Shown: in pieces, positions 22,690 through 34,900 of the stretch
Position numbering within the stretch: position 1 is the first letter of the stretch
Layout of the letters: every line of letters starts with the position of its first letter
Assembly (NCBI GenBank): GCA_029891385.1
Contig: JAIWQS010000149.1
Location: 1 to 64,000 of the forward strand
From: Erythroxylum novogranatense
Taxonomy: Eukaryota; Streptophyta; Magnoliopsida; Malpighiales; Erythroxylaceae
Reading direction: 5' to 3'
Length of the DNA: 64,000 nucleotides
The notes under the pieces: model-generated
Database searches by the model: none
What the model was told of the DNA's origin: nothing
The model's input: the letters and a program-made list of their open reading frames with translations, nothing else
Position numbers and translations under genes: made by a program

Positions 22690-23209
22690 TTATCTTGCTC
22701 CAAATTGCTCATCATTGTTCTTACTTTGTTTACATTTGTAATGAGCACTTGTTCTTAGATCTTTATCCTATTTCTTTTACAAATTGAGTGACTAGTGAAA
22801 GGTCACGTGTGAGGTAGCTTGAGCCAGAAATCAAGTATTGTTGGTAGGATTTGTGCGGAAGACAAATCATCTGTAAAGGTTGCTTGAGCTGGAAATCAGC
22901 GGTATTAGTAGGATTTGTGCGGAAGACAAATCAAGTGTAAAGGTAGCTTGAGTAGAAATCAAGCAGGATTGTAAGTTCTGCTGAACTATAAAGTGTGTAA
23001 TAAAGTGGTTTCAAAATCCTAAGTGGGAGCTTAGGTAGAGGCGTAGGTCTTAGCACCAGAACCTCTATAAAAGCGATGTTTGATCTTCTTCCTACTCTTT
23101 GTATTTAAATTTGTTTAAATTACTATTGTGTGAATTAACTTGATTTTATTGTAGAAAATTAAGAAAAGATTTAAAGATCTATTCAACCCCCCCTTCTAGA
23201 TCGCTTACA
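22690..23209 (+). repeat. 3' LTR of element B, right part
   Basis: Continuation after C's insertion, beginning with the duplicated TTATC. Ends CTTCTAGATCGCTTACA. Aligns with 9334-9856. Confidence 0.85.
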
Positions 23210-23615
23210 AAGTTGTGTGGACCAAACAACCCCACCCCGCCCTTTCAATTTCATCTATCAGAAAAAGAGACAAAAATCTTCTATTTTCCTAGATATCATT
23301 CTAATTCATTTTGCTATAAATCAAGAGATAAAGAGAATCTATAACGAGAAATCTTGAAAAAGAGAGATCACCCTTTATCCAGTTAACAAAGTTAAAAGAA
23401 ACCTGAGAATTAAGAAGAACTCCTTAGGACATTTAATAAACAGATTGAAGAGGACCGAAGAATCGTGCATGATATATAGCAAGGAGCATTATGAATGAAC
23501 TAGAGAAGGTAGAATCTAACCATTCCTCTGGATCACAGTGCTGTTTTGCGTAGTTTGCTGAGTGGGTGAGTTTTACAATTGCTTGTTGTGTACTGACCAA
23601 GCAATTTGATAGCCC
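23210..23615. other. Host-type DNA between B and D
   Basis: About 400 bp outside both elements, ending with AGCCC, D's left target duplication. No convincing coding sequence. It probably continues at 28593 and could be intron of the eIF4B-like remnant. Confidence 0.4.
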
Positions 23616-24022
23616 TGTTGGAAGCTTTATGGGCTCCAAAGAAATCTTGAAAAATATTCAAAGGAAAAAAAACTTTCCTCTTTGCAAGAGCTACGACTCT
23701 TGTTCTCTCTTCCTCACATTGCACACACTTTGAATTTTGAATGTAAATTGTTACTGCACTCTTCTTTATTTTCCTTAAGAGCTTTTTGGTACAAAGATGG
23801 ACTAGCCTTTATATAGGCATACATAAACTGACATTAGGGGGAGGGGAGCATTAAATGAGGAGTAATAAATGAGGGTACACGTATTTTACACGTACAAGTT
23901 GACAATAACAACTTTGCTACTTCCTACAACTCTTAGATATTAAGTAACTCCAACTCTTATCTAATAAGTAATTATTTAGAGCCATACACATGTAAAAGAC
24001 AAAGAGAGTTTGATTTCTAACA
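23616..24022 (-). repeat. 3' LTR of element D
   Basis: TGTTGGAAGC...TTTCTAACA; matches 28175-28587. TATA box on the minus strand (CCTATATAAAGG, about 23807-23818). Confidence 0.95.
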
Positions 24023-24030
24023 CTCCCCCT
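24023..24030 (-). other. Polypurine tract of element D
   Basis: Minus strand AGGGGGAG directly before TGTTAGAAATC. Confidence 0.8.
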
Positions 24031-24677
24031 CAAACTCGACTTCGCATACCAAGCTTTTCCCATAATCTGCAGAACACATCATTATTTAATGGTTTTGTAA
24101 AAATATATGCCAGTTGATCTTCTGTTCTGTAGAGCATCAATTCCACAATTTTGTTTTTCACTTGTTCTCGAATAAAATGACATTTTTTGTGTTTGCTTAG
24201 ACTGTGTGCTACTGGATTTTTTCCAAGTGATATGGCAGATTTGTTGTCAACATATATTCTTATCGGACCTTTTTGTGGGTGATCCAAGTCACTTAAAATA
24301 TATCTTAACCACATTGCTTGGCATGAACTTGCTGTTGTAGCTAAATACTCAGCCTCACATGTTGAAAGGGCAACCGTTTGCTGCTTCTTTGATGACCATG
24401 AAAATATTGCTGACCTAATATGAAAAGCATAACCAGAAGTACTTTTTCTATCGTCCACATCTCCACCAAAATCACTATCTGAATAACCAATTAATTTCGA
24501 ATTTTGAGAATGTGTATAGAATAAACCTTGGTCAATCGTACCTTTAATATATCTCAAAATTCCTTTTGCTGCGTCAAAGTGATCTTGTTTGGGCTTCTCC
24601 ATATACCTGCTGACTAGCCCAACTGCATATATAATATCTGGTCTTGTGTAGGTCAGATACCTCAAACTTCCAACCAA
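24030..24677 (-). pseudogene. Element D RT end and RNase H
   Basis: 215 open codons ending at the polypurine tract. It starts MVGSLRYLTYTRPDIIYAVG (end of RT). RNase H follows with IGYSDSDFGG, STSGYAFHI, ALSTCEAEYLATT and YVDNKSAISLGKNP, so the catalytic Asp, Glu and Asp are all present. It ends EKLGMRS, the usual end of copia pol. It is the best preserved piece of D, though cut off from the rest of RT by a frameshift at about 24690. Confidence 0.9.
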
Positions 24678-24710
24678 GCTCTTGAATAATGTTGGATCTA
24701 TAGTTTTTCT

Positions 24711-25517
24711 CTATGAATCTCTTCTTAACTTTATGCTTGCTTCGACAGGTGTGGCCGTTGGATTGAAATCTTTCATTTTGAACCTTTTTAAGACTTCATC
24801 TGCATACTTCACTTGAGAAATGAAAATCCCTTCTTCTGTTTGTTTCACTTCGACTCCAAGGAAGTAGCACATTTCACCTATATCAATCATTTCAAAGTCT
24901 TTGGTCATGGCTTTCTTGAAATCATCAAACATACCTAGATTATTTCCTGTAAAAATAATGTCGTGCACATATAGGCACACGATCATGATATCTCCTTGTT
25001 TGTTTTTCTTCGTGTACAACGCATGCTCATATGGGCTTTTCACAAATCCATTCTTTTGGAAGTACTCATCTATTCTTGTATTCTAGGCCCTCGGAGTTTA
25101 CTTTAAACCCTAAAGAGCTTTCTTCATTTTGTAGATTTTGTCTTCCTGACCTTTTTTGACATATCCAGGTGGTTGCTCAATATAAACTTCTTCTTCTAAG
25201 TAGCCATTTAGAAAAGCTGACTTCACATCCATCTGGTAAATCTTCCATTTGTTTTGTGCTGCAAATGCTATGAGAAGTCTAATTGTATCAATTCTTGCAA
25301 CTGGAGCAAATACTTCTTCATAATTTATTCCATATTTCTGTTTATAACCTTTCGCAACTAACCTTGCCTTATATTTTTCCACCTTTCCTTCTTGATTGGT
25401 TTTTGTCTTATATACCCACTTGACTCCAATTGGTTTATGTCCTTTTGGAAGACTAGTCAATTCCCATGTATCATTTCTTTGGATTGCACCAATTTCTTCA
25501 TTCATGTTTTTTCCCAT
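24711..25517 (-). pseudogene. Element D reverse transcriptase, active site altered
   Basis: 25110-25517 holds the fingers and palm start (GVKWVYKTKTNQEGKVEKYK, ARLVAKGYKQKYGINYEEVF, MDVKSAFLNGYLEEEVYIEQ). 24711-25043 holds the rest (MIVCLYVHDIIFTGNN). The catalytic motif reads Tyr-Val-His-Asp instead of Tyr-Val-Asp-Asp, so the first catalytic Asp of the pair is lost. A frameshift lies at 25044-25110. Confidence 0.9.
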
Positions 25518-25822
25518 TTTTTGTCTCCAGCGGCTTCTTCATATGTCATCGGATCACATGTAGCCATTAGACAAAATAACGAATAGTCAAATGATTCTAT
25601 TCGTTCAGTAGTATCATAAAGATCACTAAGATTTATTGTTTTAATTGGTAATCCCCCTGAATTGTTGCTGCTGCTACTACTTGGCGTTGACAATACCGAT
25701 GGAGGTGTTGTTGGTGGACTTTGTGGAGGAGACTGATTATGTTGTTGTTCTTGTAAATCTAAGTCATTGTCATCTTTATCATTAAAGAACATACCTTGAA
25801 TGTTCTTTTCTTCTTGCTCCAT
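25502..25822 (-). pseudogene. Element D integrase-RT linker
   Basis: Gln/Ser/Pro-rich segment (QSPPQSPPTTPPS) then YDTTERIESFDYSLFCLMAT, the variable linker that precedes RT in copia pol. It overlaps the start of the RT frame in a different frame. Confidence 0.75.
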
Positions 25823-25877
25823 CTCCGATGATCCGCTTCATCGAACTCAACATCTCTTGAGATGATCACCTTCTTGG

Positions 25878-26606
25878 TTAGGGGGTTGTACAATTTATAT
25901 GCTTTACTCCTATTGTCGTACCAATGAAAATGCATTTCTCCCCTTTATCATCCAACTTCTTTCTTTTTTGGTCAGGAATATGGGCATATGCAATGCACCC
26001 AAAAATCCTGAGATGTCCAACACCTGGTTTGTTTCCACTCCACGCTTCATTAGGTGTCATAAATTTGACACTTTTTGTTGGACATCGATTCAGCAAATAG
26101 ACTGCACATACAACAGCTTCAGCCCATAAATTTTTGGGTAGGTGCTTTTCTTTCAACATGTTCCTCGCCATATCAAGAATTGTGCGGTTCTTTCTTTCTA
26201 CCACGCCATTTTGTTGAGGTGTATATCTTGCTGTTAGCTGATGAATGACTCCATACTTCGTACAAAAATTCTCAAATAATTTTGAGGTGTACTCGCCTCC
26301 TCTATCAGATATGAGTATCTTCAGATATTGTCCACTTTATTTTTCGACCATTGCTGTGAACTCTTTGAACTTATGAAGGGCCTCTGATTTTTCTTTCAAA
26401 ATATACATCCAACATTTTCTACTAAAATCGTCAATAAAAGTTAAATAATACCTATTTCCTCCAAATTGATGGCACGTCAAATGGGCGGCAATATCTCGTG
26501 GACAATCTCTAACGACCTTCGGCTCTCCATGATTTTCCAATTTCAAACTGTTATGCATTTTGTTTTCCTTTGATGCGGGCTTCACACAATTTCTTTGGTT
26601 GATCAA
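25878..26606 (-). pseudogene. Element D integrase
   Basis: 26337-26606 has FGGNRYYLTFIDDFSRKCW, the second half of the first Asp region (the upstream Asp-Ile-Cys-Gly is degraded to DIAAHLTC). 25878-26204 has MVERKNRTILDMARNMLKEK with the catalytic Glu, then FGCIAYAHIPDQKRKKLDDK from the C-terminal segment. Between 26205 and 26336 the frame is lost. It would integrate element DNA. Confidence 0.85.
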
Positions 26607-26785
26607 CTTCGTAATCTATTTACCATCTTTGAATTTGATAATAATTTTAGTCCAAGAAATTGAGATGACCGAACCTCAAATGCTACAACCCGATTCATCT
26701 TTAATGACTGCCTTCATGCAATTTATCGACTCATTTTGTACATTAAGTGTGAAAAGGCGATTCTTCGTCATCTTTATTCTCACTA

Positions 26786-27312
26786 TCAATTCTCTCTTAC
26801 GGTTACGGATGGTGAGATATCTATTTTTAATAATATAACATACTTCTTTTCTAAGAGTTGACCCAGGCTAATGATGTTGCTTTTCAATGTAGGCAAATAA
26901 TAGATATCAGTAATATATGCCTTTTCTCCATTTTTCAAAGTAATTGTAATTTTACCTTTACCTCTAATCGGAATCTTTGTTGAATTACCGAATGTAACTT
27001 CACCACGAACTGTCTCATCCATGTTTGTAAACAACTCTTTCTGACCACACATATGGTTGTTGGCACCAGTTTCCAGATACCAAACATTATTATTGCTTTG
27101 CTCATTGATTGGAAAAGAGAGAAGCATAACATCATTATCTTTCTTGTCTTCTGTTGTTGCAGAATGACTTCTTTCTTGTACCTCAGGATTTGATCTGCCT
27201 TCATAACTAAAATGACCATATTTATTGCAATTATAACACTGCACTTGAGATTTATCTCTTCTTTGTTGAAATTTGCCTCGTCCTTTGTCTTAATAACCTC
27301 TTCCACAACCAT
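26786..27312 (-). pseudogene. Element D zinc knuckle, protease and pre-integrase segment
   Basis: 27244 leftward: MQCYNCNKYGHFSYEG, a CCHC knuckle whose last Cys is Gly. Then WYLETGANNHMCG, the protease active-site segment (Glu-Thr-Gly in place of Asp-Ser/Thr-Gly). Then the chain up to DIYYLPTLKSNIISLGQL, typical between protease and integrase. Confidence 0.8.
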
Positions 27313-27376
27313 ATGTTAGATTTCCTTTATTTGTATTTTCTCTTTCAAATAATTGTCTGCCACGTCCACGTCCGCC

Positions 27377-28129
27377 TCAGTTGCTCCATCGACCACGTCC
27401 CCTTTGGTAGCCACCTTGAGTTCCTCTGTCTTGTTTTTGGCTACTGCTTGCTTGATTTTCACCGGCTGATAATTTACTTTGCAAAACTTTCTCCAAGTTG
27501 CCAGTATTATCATTCTGGTTCATTCTTTGCTCATATGCTTCGAGAGAACCAACGAGTTCATCAATCGAAAGTTCTGACAAATCTTTTGATTTTTCAATTG
27601 CGACGATAATGTAATCAAATTTGCGTGTAAGTGAACGCAAAAGCTTTTCCATTACACGAACATCATCTAGAGCTTCACCATTTCTTTTGATCTCATTAGC
27701 CACCGTTTTCAAACGAGTGACATAATCACCAATAGTTTTTGAGTTTTGCATTTTTAGCATCTCAAACTTAGCTCTAAGTGATTGAAGACGCACCTTTTTA
27801 GCTTTATCTACTCCTTGGAAAGATTTCTGCAGAATCTCCCATGCCTCTTTTGAAGTCTTTGCATCTGAAATTTTCTCGAATGTGGGTTCATCAACTCCTT
27901 GAAAAATAAAGAACAATGCCATCTTATCTTTCTTTCAATTTTCTTTCAACGCCTTTTTCTCAGCATCTGATAAGACTGCTTCGGTAGCTACATCTATGGG
28001 CTCGATATATCCATCGTCAATAATATCCCATAAATCATGAGAACCAAGCATCACCCTCATCTGGATGCTCCAATTCTCATAATTTGTCTTCGTCAAATTT
28101 TGAACTTGAGGTTGGATCAAGTTGCCCAT
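27377..28129 (-). pseudogene. Element D gag
   Basis: Starts at ATG 28129, 32 bases from the primer site: MGNLIQPQVQNLTKTNYENW (the usual 'LTKTNYENWS' start), open to 27935. The next frame 27377-27922 carries the UBN2 core (AWEILQKSFQGVDKAKKVRL, KTIGDYVTRLKTVANEIKRN, SLEAYEQRMN) and ends in an Arg/Gly-rich tail. One frameshift at about 27930. Confidence 0.9.
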
Positions 28130-28160
28130 TGCTTCACCAATTCACGAACAAATGAACCTG

Positions 28161-28172
28161 GCTCTGATACCA
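28161..28172 (-). other. Primer-binding site of element D
   Basis: Minus strand TGGTATCAGAGC, exact, two bases from the 5' LTR. Confidence 0.95.
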
Positions 28173-28174
28173 CT

Positions 28175-28587
28175 TGTTGGAAGCTTTATGGGCTCTAAAA
28201 AATCTTGAAAAATATTCAAAGGAGAAAAAACTTTCCTCTTTGCAAGAGCTACGACTCTTGTTCTCTCTTCCTCACGTTGCACACACTTTGAATTTTGAAT
28301 GTAAAATGCTACTGCACTTTTCTTTATTTTCCTTAAGAGCTTTTTGGTACAAAGATGGACTAGCCTTTATATAGGCATACATAAACCGACATTAGGGGGA
28401 GCGGAGCATTAAATGAGGAGTAATAAATGAGGGTACACGTGTTTTACACGTACAAGTTGACAACAACAACTTTGCTACTTCCTACAACTCTTAGCTATTA
28501 AGTAACTTAAGCAACTCCAACTTAGCTAATAAGTAATTATTTAGAGCCATACACATGTAAAAGACAAAGAGAGTTTGACTTCTGACA
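28175..28587 (-). repeat. 5' LTR of element D
   Basis: TGTTGGAAGC...CTTCTGACA, 413 bp, followed by the AGCCC duplication. Confidence 0.95.
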
Positions 28588-31500
28588 AGCCCCACTTTGC
28601 ACTCCCTATTCTTTTAACTTTTTTCCCCTTTGGAATGCAGGTTCTAGAAGAAAATGAGATGTCATGCATGGACTTGTTGCATGTAAATACGGATGGTGTG
28701 ATACTAACCCGTCAAAGTAAGAAGTTAAAACTGAAAGAATAGATTTTAATTCTAGCATCTAAAATTTTAGAATAATGTGTGAAACAGGTTTTCAAAGAAA
28801 CTCATCTCTAGAATTTATAATAATTTGGGAAGCGAGTTATTCAAATTAATGCGTTTTTCTCTTTTGCTTATTTATATTGGTGCTATTCATGAGTTTAACA
28901 TTTTGTTATGGTATCTTCTTTGAGTTTGGATGACTTGAATATATCGAATAGGTTAGAAATCTGCAATTGATTCGAGCACGGAAGATTGATCTTGAATTGG
29001 AGCACCGTGGGGTTGACAGTCCGTATTTCATAAGATTATTGCGTAGTATTGTGGAAATGATGTTTGAGAATGTCCATACATTTTCCATTATCTTTTTATG
29101 ATTTATGGATGCTTTAAGTAGTTTTTAATTTTTTATATCTCAAGGTGTTTTCTTCTTTTCTGTGGATGGTTTCATTAACCTCAATGCTTTTTGCTGGTAT
29201 AGGACTTGTATTCCATGTTTTGACGTGAAAATGATGATATAATATATAGCATTTGGATTTGTGGTGATGATTTAGAATCTTGATCTATTGGATAAACTCC
29301 GTTAATCTAGTTGCCGTAATTTTGTTCTATCTTATAGTGAATTTGGACTGTGGCTACTGAAGAACATTTGTATGTTGGTGGCCATGTTGATCATTCTTGA
29401 AATTTGACGACTTGAAATTGACATTTATGTATAGAGCATCCTATTGAAATGGTGAACTTATAATTCTTGGTGCTTTATTGGAATGGCATCAGGAGTTGTA
29501 CCTCAATGATTAAACAACACCATTGAGTATTGTGATCAATGACGTGAAAATAGTGATCTTATTGATTGTGATCAAGTCTTCCATGTCTAAATTATGCATT
29601 ATTAGGGTTTTGGATTCTAACAAAGAATTCAATGGTTGAAGAAGTGAAATGAATTTCAGGTATGCTTGAAATTGGTTGTTGTGATAAACTAAAACTAAAG
29701 TTGGTTGAACAAGAGGCTGACATCCAAACTGTTTTGAGATTGGATCAATTGTCTACATCTGTTGGGTTTATCTTTTTTTATTCTTCCCCAAATAGCCTAT
29801 TGTCATCCCAATGCATGACATTCTTTGTGTTTGAATATCATTGATATAGTTTGACTAATCATTGTTCACTAAGCTTAAAAATCATTCGAACATTGCTTTC
29901 ATAGAAAAAAATTGATACATCTTTCTTTTCTAATTTCTTATGCTTCATTAACTTTTGTGAATGAATTGTTTTCTAGTCATGTTTAAGAGTGTATTCACTG
30001 TAAACAACTGGTGAATTTGATTCAAAATTGTTCCAATAGACTGAGTGTAAAAACATTAAGTGATCATGCTTCTACTCATTGATTTAGAGATTTATTGTTG
30101 TTTGTTTTTAAATCAATTTGTATTTGGACCCGTAGCATTATATATGTTATAGTAGTGATTCATACTTGTAAGTATACCATGGACGTACTTCTGAATCTAA
30201 GAATGTATTTATGCAGTTCTCCATTGCAGATTGATCTTTGTACTTATATGAATTGGATTCATTATATTGGCCCCTAAGCTTTGACTCGTGTACTCAAAAC
30301 AGGTCCCCAGGAAGTGGAAAAGTATAAAGATGAGAAACTATGCATTAGATATGTAACTGCCATCGTGCACATGTTCATTGTCTGTCTTCTACTGCTTTTC
30401 ACTTTACACCTTCTTGCTACATTCATGTTTGACATAGGGTTCTCTTGTGCTTCACTACTACTTGAATTGGTACTATCTGATAGATAATTGTTTCAGACCT
30501 GAAACGGATGAGGAAAGATCGTTGAAAGAAAAAATAGAGACTTTAAAAAAGGAGTTCCAGAAGGAAGTTACAATAACAACAAGTAGGGGATATCTTCAAG
30601 AGTCTGGTGGAGAAGAACCTAGTATACAAGAATTATTATCTCATAATGAAAGGGAACTGGAAAAGTTGATTCGTGATCTGGATGACAAGGTGTGGTTTGG
30701 GCAGAAATCTGTTGATAGGCGGGTTTTGGGCAGGAAGGTCTGTAGTGTTGGGACCCGATCTGCAAACCGGACCCCAACTGGAGAAACGGAACGAACGAAA
30801 GCAAAATCGAAATAAAGGAACATAAGGCGGAAGCAAAATCATAAGCGAAACAAACATCGGATCAAATCGAATCGAAACCAATTTCCGACATCCTTGAACA
30901 AATATCAAAGAAAACGTTTGCATTGGAAACCTTAAGACTATCGGTCTAAACTAATCCAAATCCGTGTACATTTTTTTCTTCTTTCTTCCCTTCTTTCTCT
31001 CATCATTTAATCCATCGAATACAAATTGAAACTTAACTTTCCTCAATCAATCTCTCAATGCATAACGAACTTCTTAATCATCTTCTTATTCATTCGTAAA
31101 AATCTAAAATTCATCTTTTAATCACTTCGTAATTTATTCTATTGCCATATAACCAATTTTCTTATCGAAAATTGGGCAGCATAACGGCTGCTTTTCATAA
31201 AACCCAAAACCTGCAAGGGTTAAAAATACACTCCTATATTCCCAGACAATAACCAGTATACCAGTATCATCGGAAACCTCGTCCGGAAGCCAAATCACAT
31301 TCATTCTCATATAAGATACAATGTCTTAATACAATCTAAACACAATCCAATCATTCATGAATTTCACAATTCCCAAAATCACATACACCATAATCAATTT
31401 TATACAAAATTACATTTATCCAAATTTATCTTAAGCCATATGCATATCAACACTAAAATCCAATTACTCAAAATCTAACTTATACAAATTACGTAAAGTC

Positions 31501-33229
31501 GATATGACATCTTGACTGTCTTTCAACCGATCTCCTACTCGAAAACCGGAGATGGGGATGAAAGGGGTGAGCTTATAGCTATGTGGGTAATGATTTATAA
31601 CAAATAAATAAGCAAAACCTTTGAAATTCTTTTTCTTTTCCGGTCTCAGAAACCATTTCTTTGAAATCCGTAAAGCACATTTTCAAAAAGTTCTTTTCTT
31701 GCTGTAGTCAAAATCGCAATTTACAAAACGTATGATTTCTAGGCTTTCAGCCATAAATTCATGGGTTACAAAACATGAATGCATCAACTTGAAAATTCAT
31801 AGATGCAATGCAAATCACATATGCAATGCACAATAATTGGCTCGAGAGTTCCATAAACACGACGGAAATCGAAGTTTACCGTAAACACGACGAGTCCAAT
31901 TTCTCAGGATCTCGTGGCCTCAACGGGCAACCGGGAGAAGACTATAGGTCATCGTGCATGAGACTAACGAAACAGGTTCTCTCTTGCCCAATCACAATCA
32001 CATAATCATGCTTAAATCAATTTATCGAATGCTCTTTTCTGAATATACGAAATGCCATGGAATCTTTCGAAACATAACATAAATGTATTTTGAAATTCAT
32101 CAAAAGTTCATGTATTGAATCAATAATGATTTTTCAAATCATTCATACAATGATGCAATATTTATGATGCAATTGAAATCAGAAAATCTCTTTGTTTAAA
32201 GAAAGCAGTAGTGGCTTATAAATCTATTATAAACAGGTACCCACCTCGATTTTCTGCTTGAAACTTGTCCAATGCTTCAATTTGACCCTTGCTTCTTTCT
32301 TTCTTCCAATTGAAAATTTTCTAAACCATAATCATCCAAATTTAACATCATAATTAGCATAATCCTCAAAATTAACTATAGGAAACCCATACTCATCATT
32401 TTTTTCCAAGCTATCTAAAGCAAGAATTTCTAAAATCCCCAAATTCCAAAGTTGACCTAAACCAATTCACCCAAATTCAATATCATAAATCACAACATCT
32501 ACAAAATTGATATCATATTTCACCAATCCATAATATTTCCCATGATTCTAAAAAAATAATTTCCAAAAACCCCAATTACAAAATTAGGCATAACCCTAAT
32601 TAATTTCCATCCAAAATCGATCCCATTCAAACATGTAATCTCCAAAATTGAATTTAGAATTCACAAACCCATACCAATTACAAGGTATCTAAACCAAAAA
32701 CTCTCTAAAAGATCAAAGATCGAAAATCGACTCTTACCTTCATCTTCCCCACCTTCGGATTTTCTTGGTTCATGATGGAGCTCTCTTCATTCTCCACCTT
32801 TTTCTCTCTTGAATCAACATAGAAAGCTTGCTTGAAGACCCCTAAAAAATCAAACCCTAGCTCTCTCTCTTTTCTTTTTTTTCACTCATCCGAAAGCTTG
32901 CTCTCCCTTCTCTTTTCTTTCTCTTGTTCTTTTTCTTCTTTTGTTTCTGTCAATAACGTGCATCACTGCTCCTTCTTATACTAAATTCTACTCTTATTAT
33001 TTATCAACTTGCCATTAATGAATGAGAGAAGACCCTTATGCCCCTCCATTTAAGCCTATAAACTTAACCCTTTAAGTAAACTTCCAAAATTGCCCCTTCA
33101 TTGGTCTTTAAAACTGACATCTTGTCTGATTATTTCGATCAAGTAAATGAAACCATTTGATAAGACTTTCTTTTAGGGAAAAGTCCCTCTATGGATTACG
33201 AATCCATCGCTTCAAGAATCAGGTCGGTC

Positions 33230-33660
33230 GGAGCTCAATATCTCAAAATATCTCAAAAATACTGATGTCTGTTCTTCAGACTCGAGGATGAACACTACAT
33301 CTAAATTCTGACCCAAAATTGAAAGTCTTATAGGCCAAATTGTAGCTCGTCTCCTTTATAACATTTGTATCCCTAGGTCTCTATTTTAATTAGCAGCAAG
33401 AATCAACTCAATCGGAGCTCTACCGATCGAGATATCTCTAAAATACTGAACACTGTTCAGCCATTACAACACCGAGATTGAACACTACACCGAATTTCTA
33501 ACCCGAAATTGAAAGTCTTAGAGGCCAAATTGTAGCTTGGATCCTTCATAACATTTGTAGATCTGTGTCTCTAGTTTAATTTGCAAAGAGAATCAAATCA
33601 ATCGGAGCTCTATACCTCGAGATATCTCAAAAATTCCAAACACTGTTTAGACCATTTCCA
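33230..33660 (-). repeat. About 190-bp tandem repeats in E1 (about 2 units)
   Basis: Units carry AATCGGAGCTCTACC, GATATCTC, ACTGAACACTGTTCAG, GAAAGTCTTAGAGGCC and TTCATAACATTTGTAG in order. E2 has about 4.5 units of the same repeat (39725-40560). Confidence 0.75.
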
Positions 33661-33809
33661 CGGGTCAGCTCACTTATATCGGGTCGATCTTTTTCCATTT
33701 AATGTCAAAGCTGATCTATTTGGTATGAAAAGATAGAAAAATATCTTAGAAATCCAATGCTTCAAAAATCGGGTCAATCGGAGGTCGGACGAAAAAGTTA
33801 TGCTCAAAA

Positions 33810-33950
33810 GAGTGAAAGGAGGTCGGTCGGCCGAAATATCAACAGAATGCGGCTCGACCAATTTGTCGAGTGATGCGCGCGGGCTGGCGCTCGACCTGCC
33901 GAGCGCTGCCGAGCTCTCGCACGGGCCGATCGGCCAACCTGACCAACCTT
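33810..33950. repeat. GC-rich GGTCGG/CTCGAC word array in E1
   Basis: Dense CGACC, CGAGCG and CGGTCGGCCG words in an otherwise AT-rich LTR, flanked left by 'AAAGTTATGCTCAAAAGAG' and right by 'CTTATAACTTTTGACTCCG'. The counterpart in E2 is at 39462-39565. Confidence 0.7.
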
Positions 33951-33959
33951 TCAAGTTCT

Positions 33960-34900
33960 AACGCTTATAACTTTTGACTCCGAACTCTGAATTTTACAAA
34001 CTTGGTACCGTTCGAAAGATAAACGAGAGATCTACAATTTTCAAGAAGGACTCACAAACAAATTCGGTCTTTAAAGGGGTCAAAAATGAGCTCGAACATA
34101 ACCGATCGATAATCTCCTCAAAACTTTAAACAACACCTCAACTTGTAAACATCAAAACTTTTGATTCAGAACTCCAAATCTAACAAACTTGGTGTCCACG
34201 GAAGGGTAAAAGAACCCTCTACAACTTTTATGAAGGCCTTAAAAATTAGATCGACCTCTAAATGGGTCAAAAACTCCACACAAAGTGACTGGTCGATCAG
34301 CTTCACACTAAACAACATCAAAACTTCTAACAATCATAACTTTCTACTCCCTTGTCCAATATTTTTGTGCTTTATATCAATGGAAAGATAAAAACAATCT
34401 CTACAATGTTCACGAAGAACTCCAAAGCAACTTCAACCTCTAGCTAGGTCAATTTTTCAATCAAAGTTTCTACCCTGTTAGCAATCACCTAAGCAATATC
34501 CAAACTTCACATTATCATATCTTTCAACCTCCACAACCAAGAATCGCATATTATACATCATTTTAAAACTATTCTAATTCTCTATAACTTTCACGTAAAC
34601 CATTTACTCGAATTCAAACCATATCAGTATGGAGATCGGCTTCAAAGCACAATATACACAAATCTATACTTCATAGTATTTTTCCAAAACAACGACAAGT
34701 ACACTTAACTTCGAAAAATCATAACTTTTGAATCCGATATCGAAAACTATCAAACTTTATGGATACAGGAAGCTCTCAACATAAGCTACAAGTTTTATGA
34801 AGATCATTTCCTCAAAATCTACCCAAATCAAAAGTCAACTCTTTACTCCAAAAAGTCAAACTTTCTAATTTCTTCAAAATTTCACACTTTCACTTTCTAT
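33960..34900 (-). repeat. About 185-bp diverged repeats in E1 ('CATAACTTTTGA' block)
   Basis: Successive copies begin near 33965, 34152, 34330, 34510 and 34715 with CATAACTTTTGA-like bases, then CAAACTT(GGT/TATG), GAAAGATAAA and CTACAA.TTTCA. Similar blocks occur in E2, E3 (53150-53600) and G's LTR (57140-57230). Confidence 0.6.

Larger units (their letters stand above)
9270..23209 (+). mobile_element. Element B: SIRE-type copia element lacking pol, host of nested C
   Basis: Plus strand: partial 5' LTR (9270-9856), primer site (9859-9870), gag, a protease stub, non-coding 3' region, polypurine tract (12269-12280), and 3' LTR (12281-12938 plus 22690-23209) split by C. The internal part is only 2.4 kb because integrase, RT and RNase H are absent. 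The CCHC knuckle and the 'GPKMAWVP' tail of Gag are SIRE/Maximus-like. With gag but no pol it resembles the non-autonomous TR-GAG class. The bases AAGTT follow its right end; the left end is outside the window. Confidence 0.8.
23616..28587 (-). mobile_element. Element D: complete copia retrotransposon, 4.97 kb
   Basis: 5-bp target duplication AGCCC (23611-23615, 28588-28592), both LTRs, intact primer site (28161-28172), polypurine tract (24023-24030) and gag-PR-INT-RT-RH order on the minus strand. LTRs of 407 and 413 bp differ by roughly 16 substitutions plus an 8-bp indel by eye, so it is not very recent. The lineage within copia was not resolved (Tnt1-like wording). Several frameshifts and a changed RT active site make it inactive. 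Confidence 0.95.

Noticed and set aside
29662..29844. Possible extra eIF4B-like exon after TTTCAG (KLKLVEQEADIQTVL)
   Set aside because: The frame does not join the flanking exons and no family motif was recognised; it is probably intronic.
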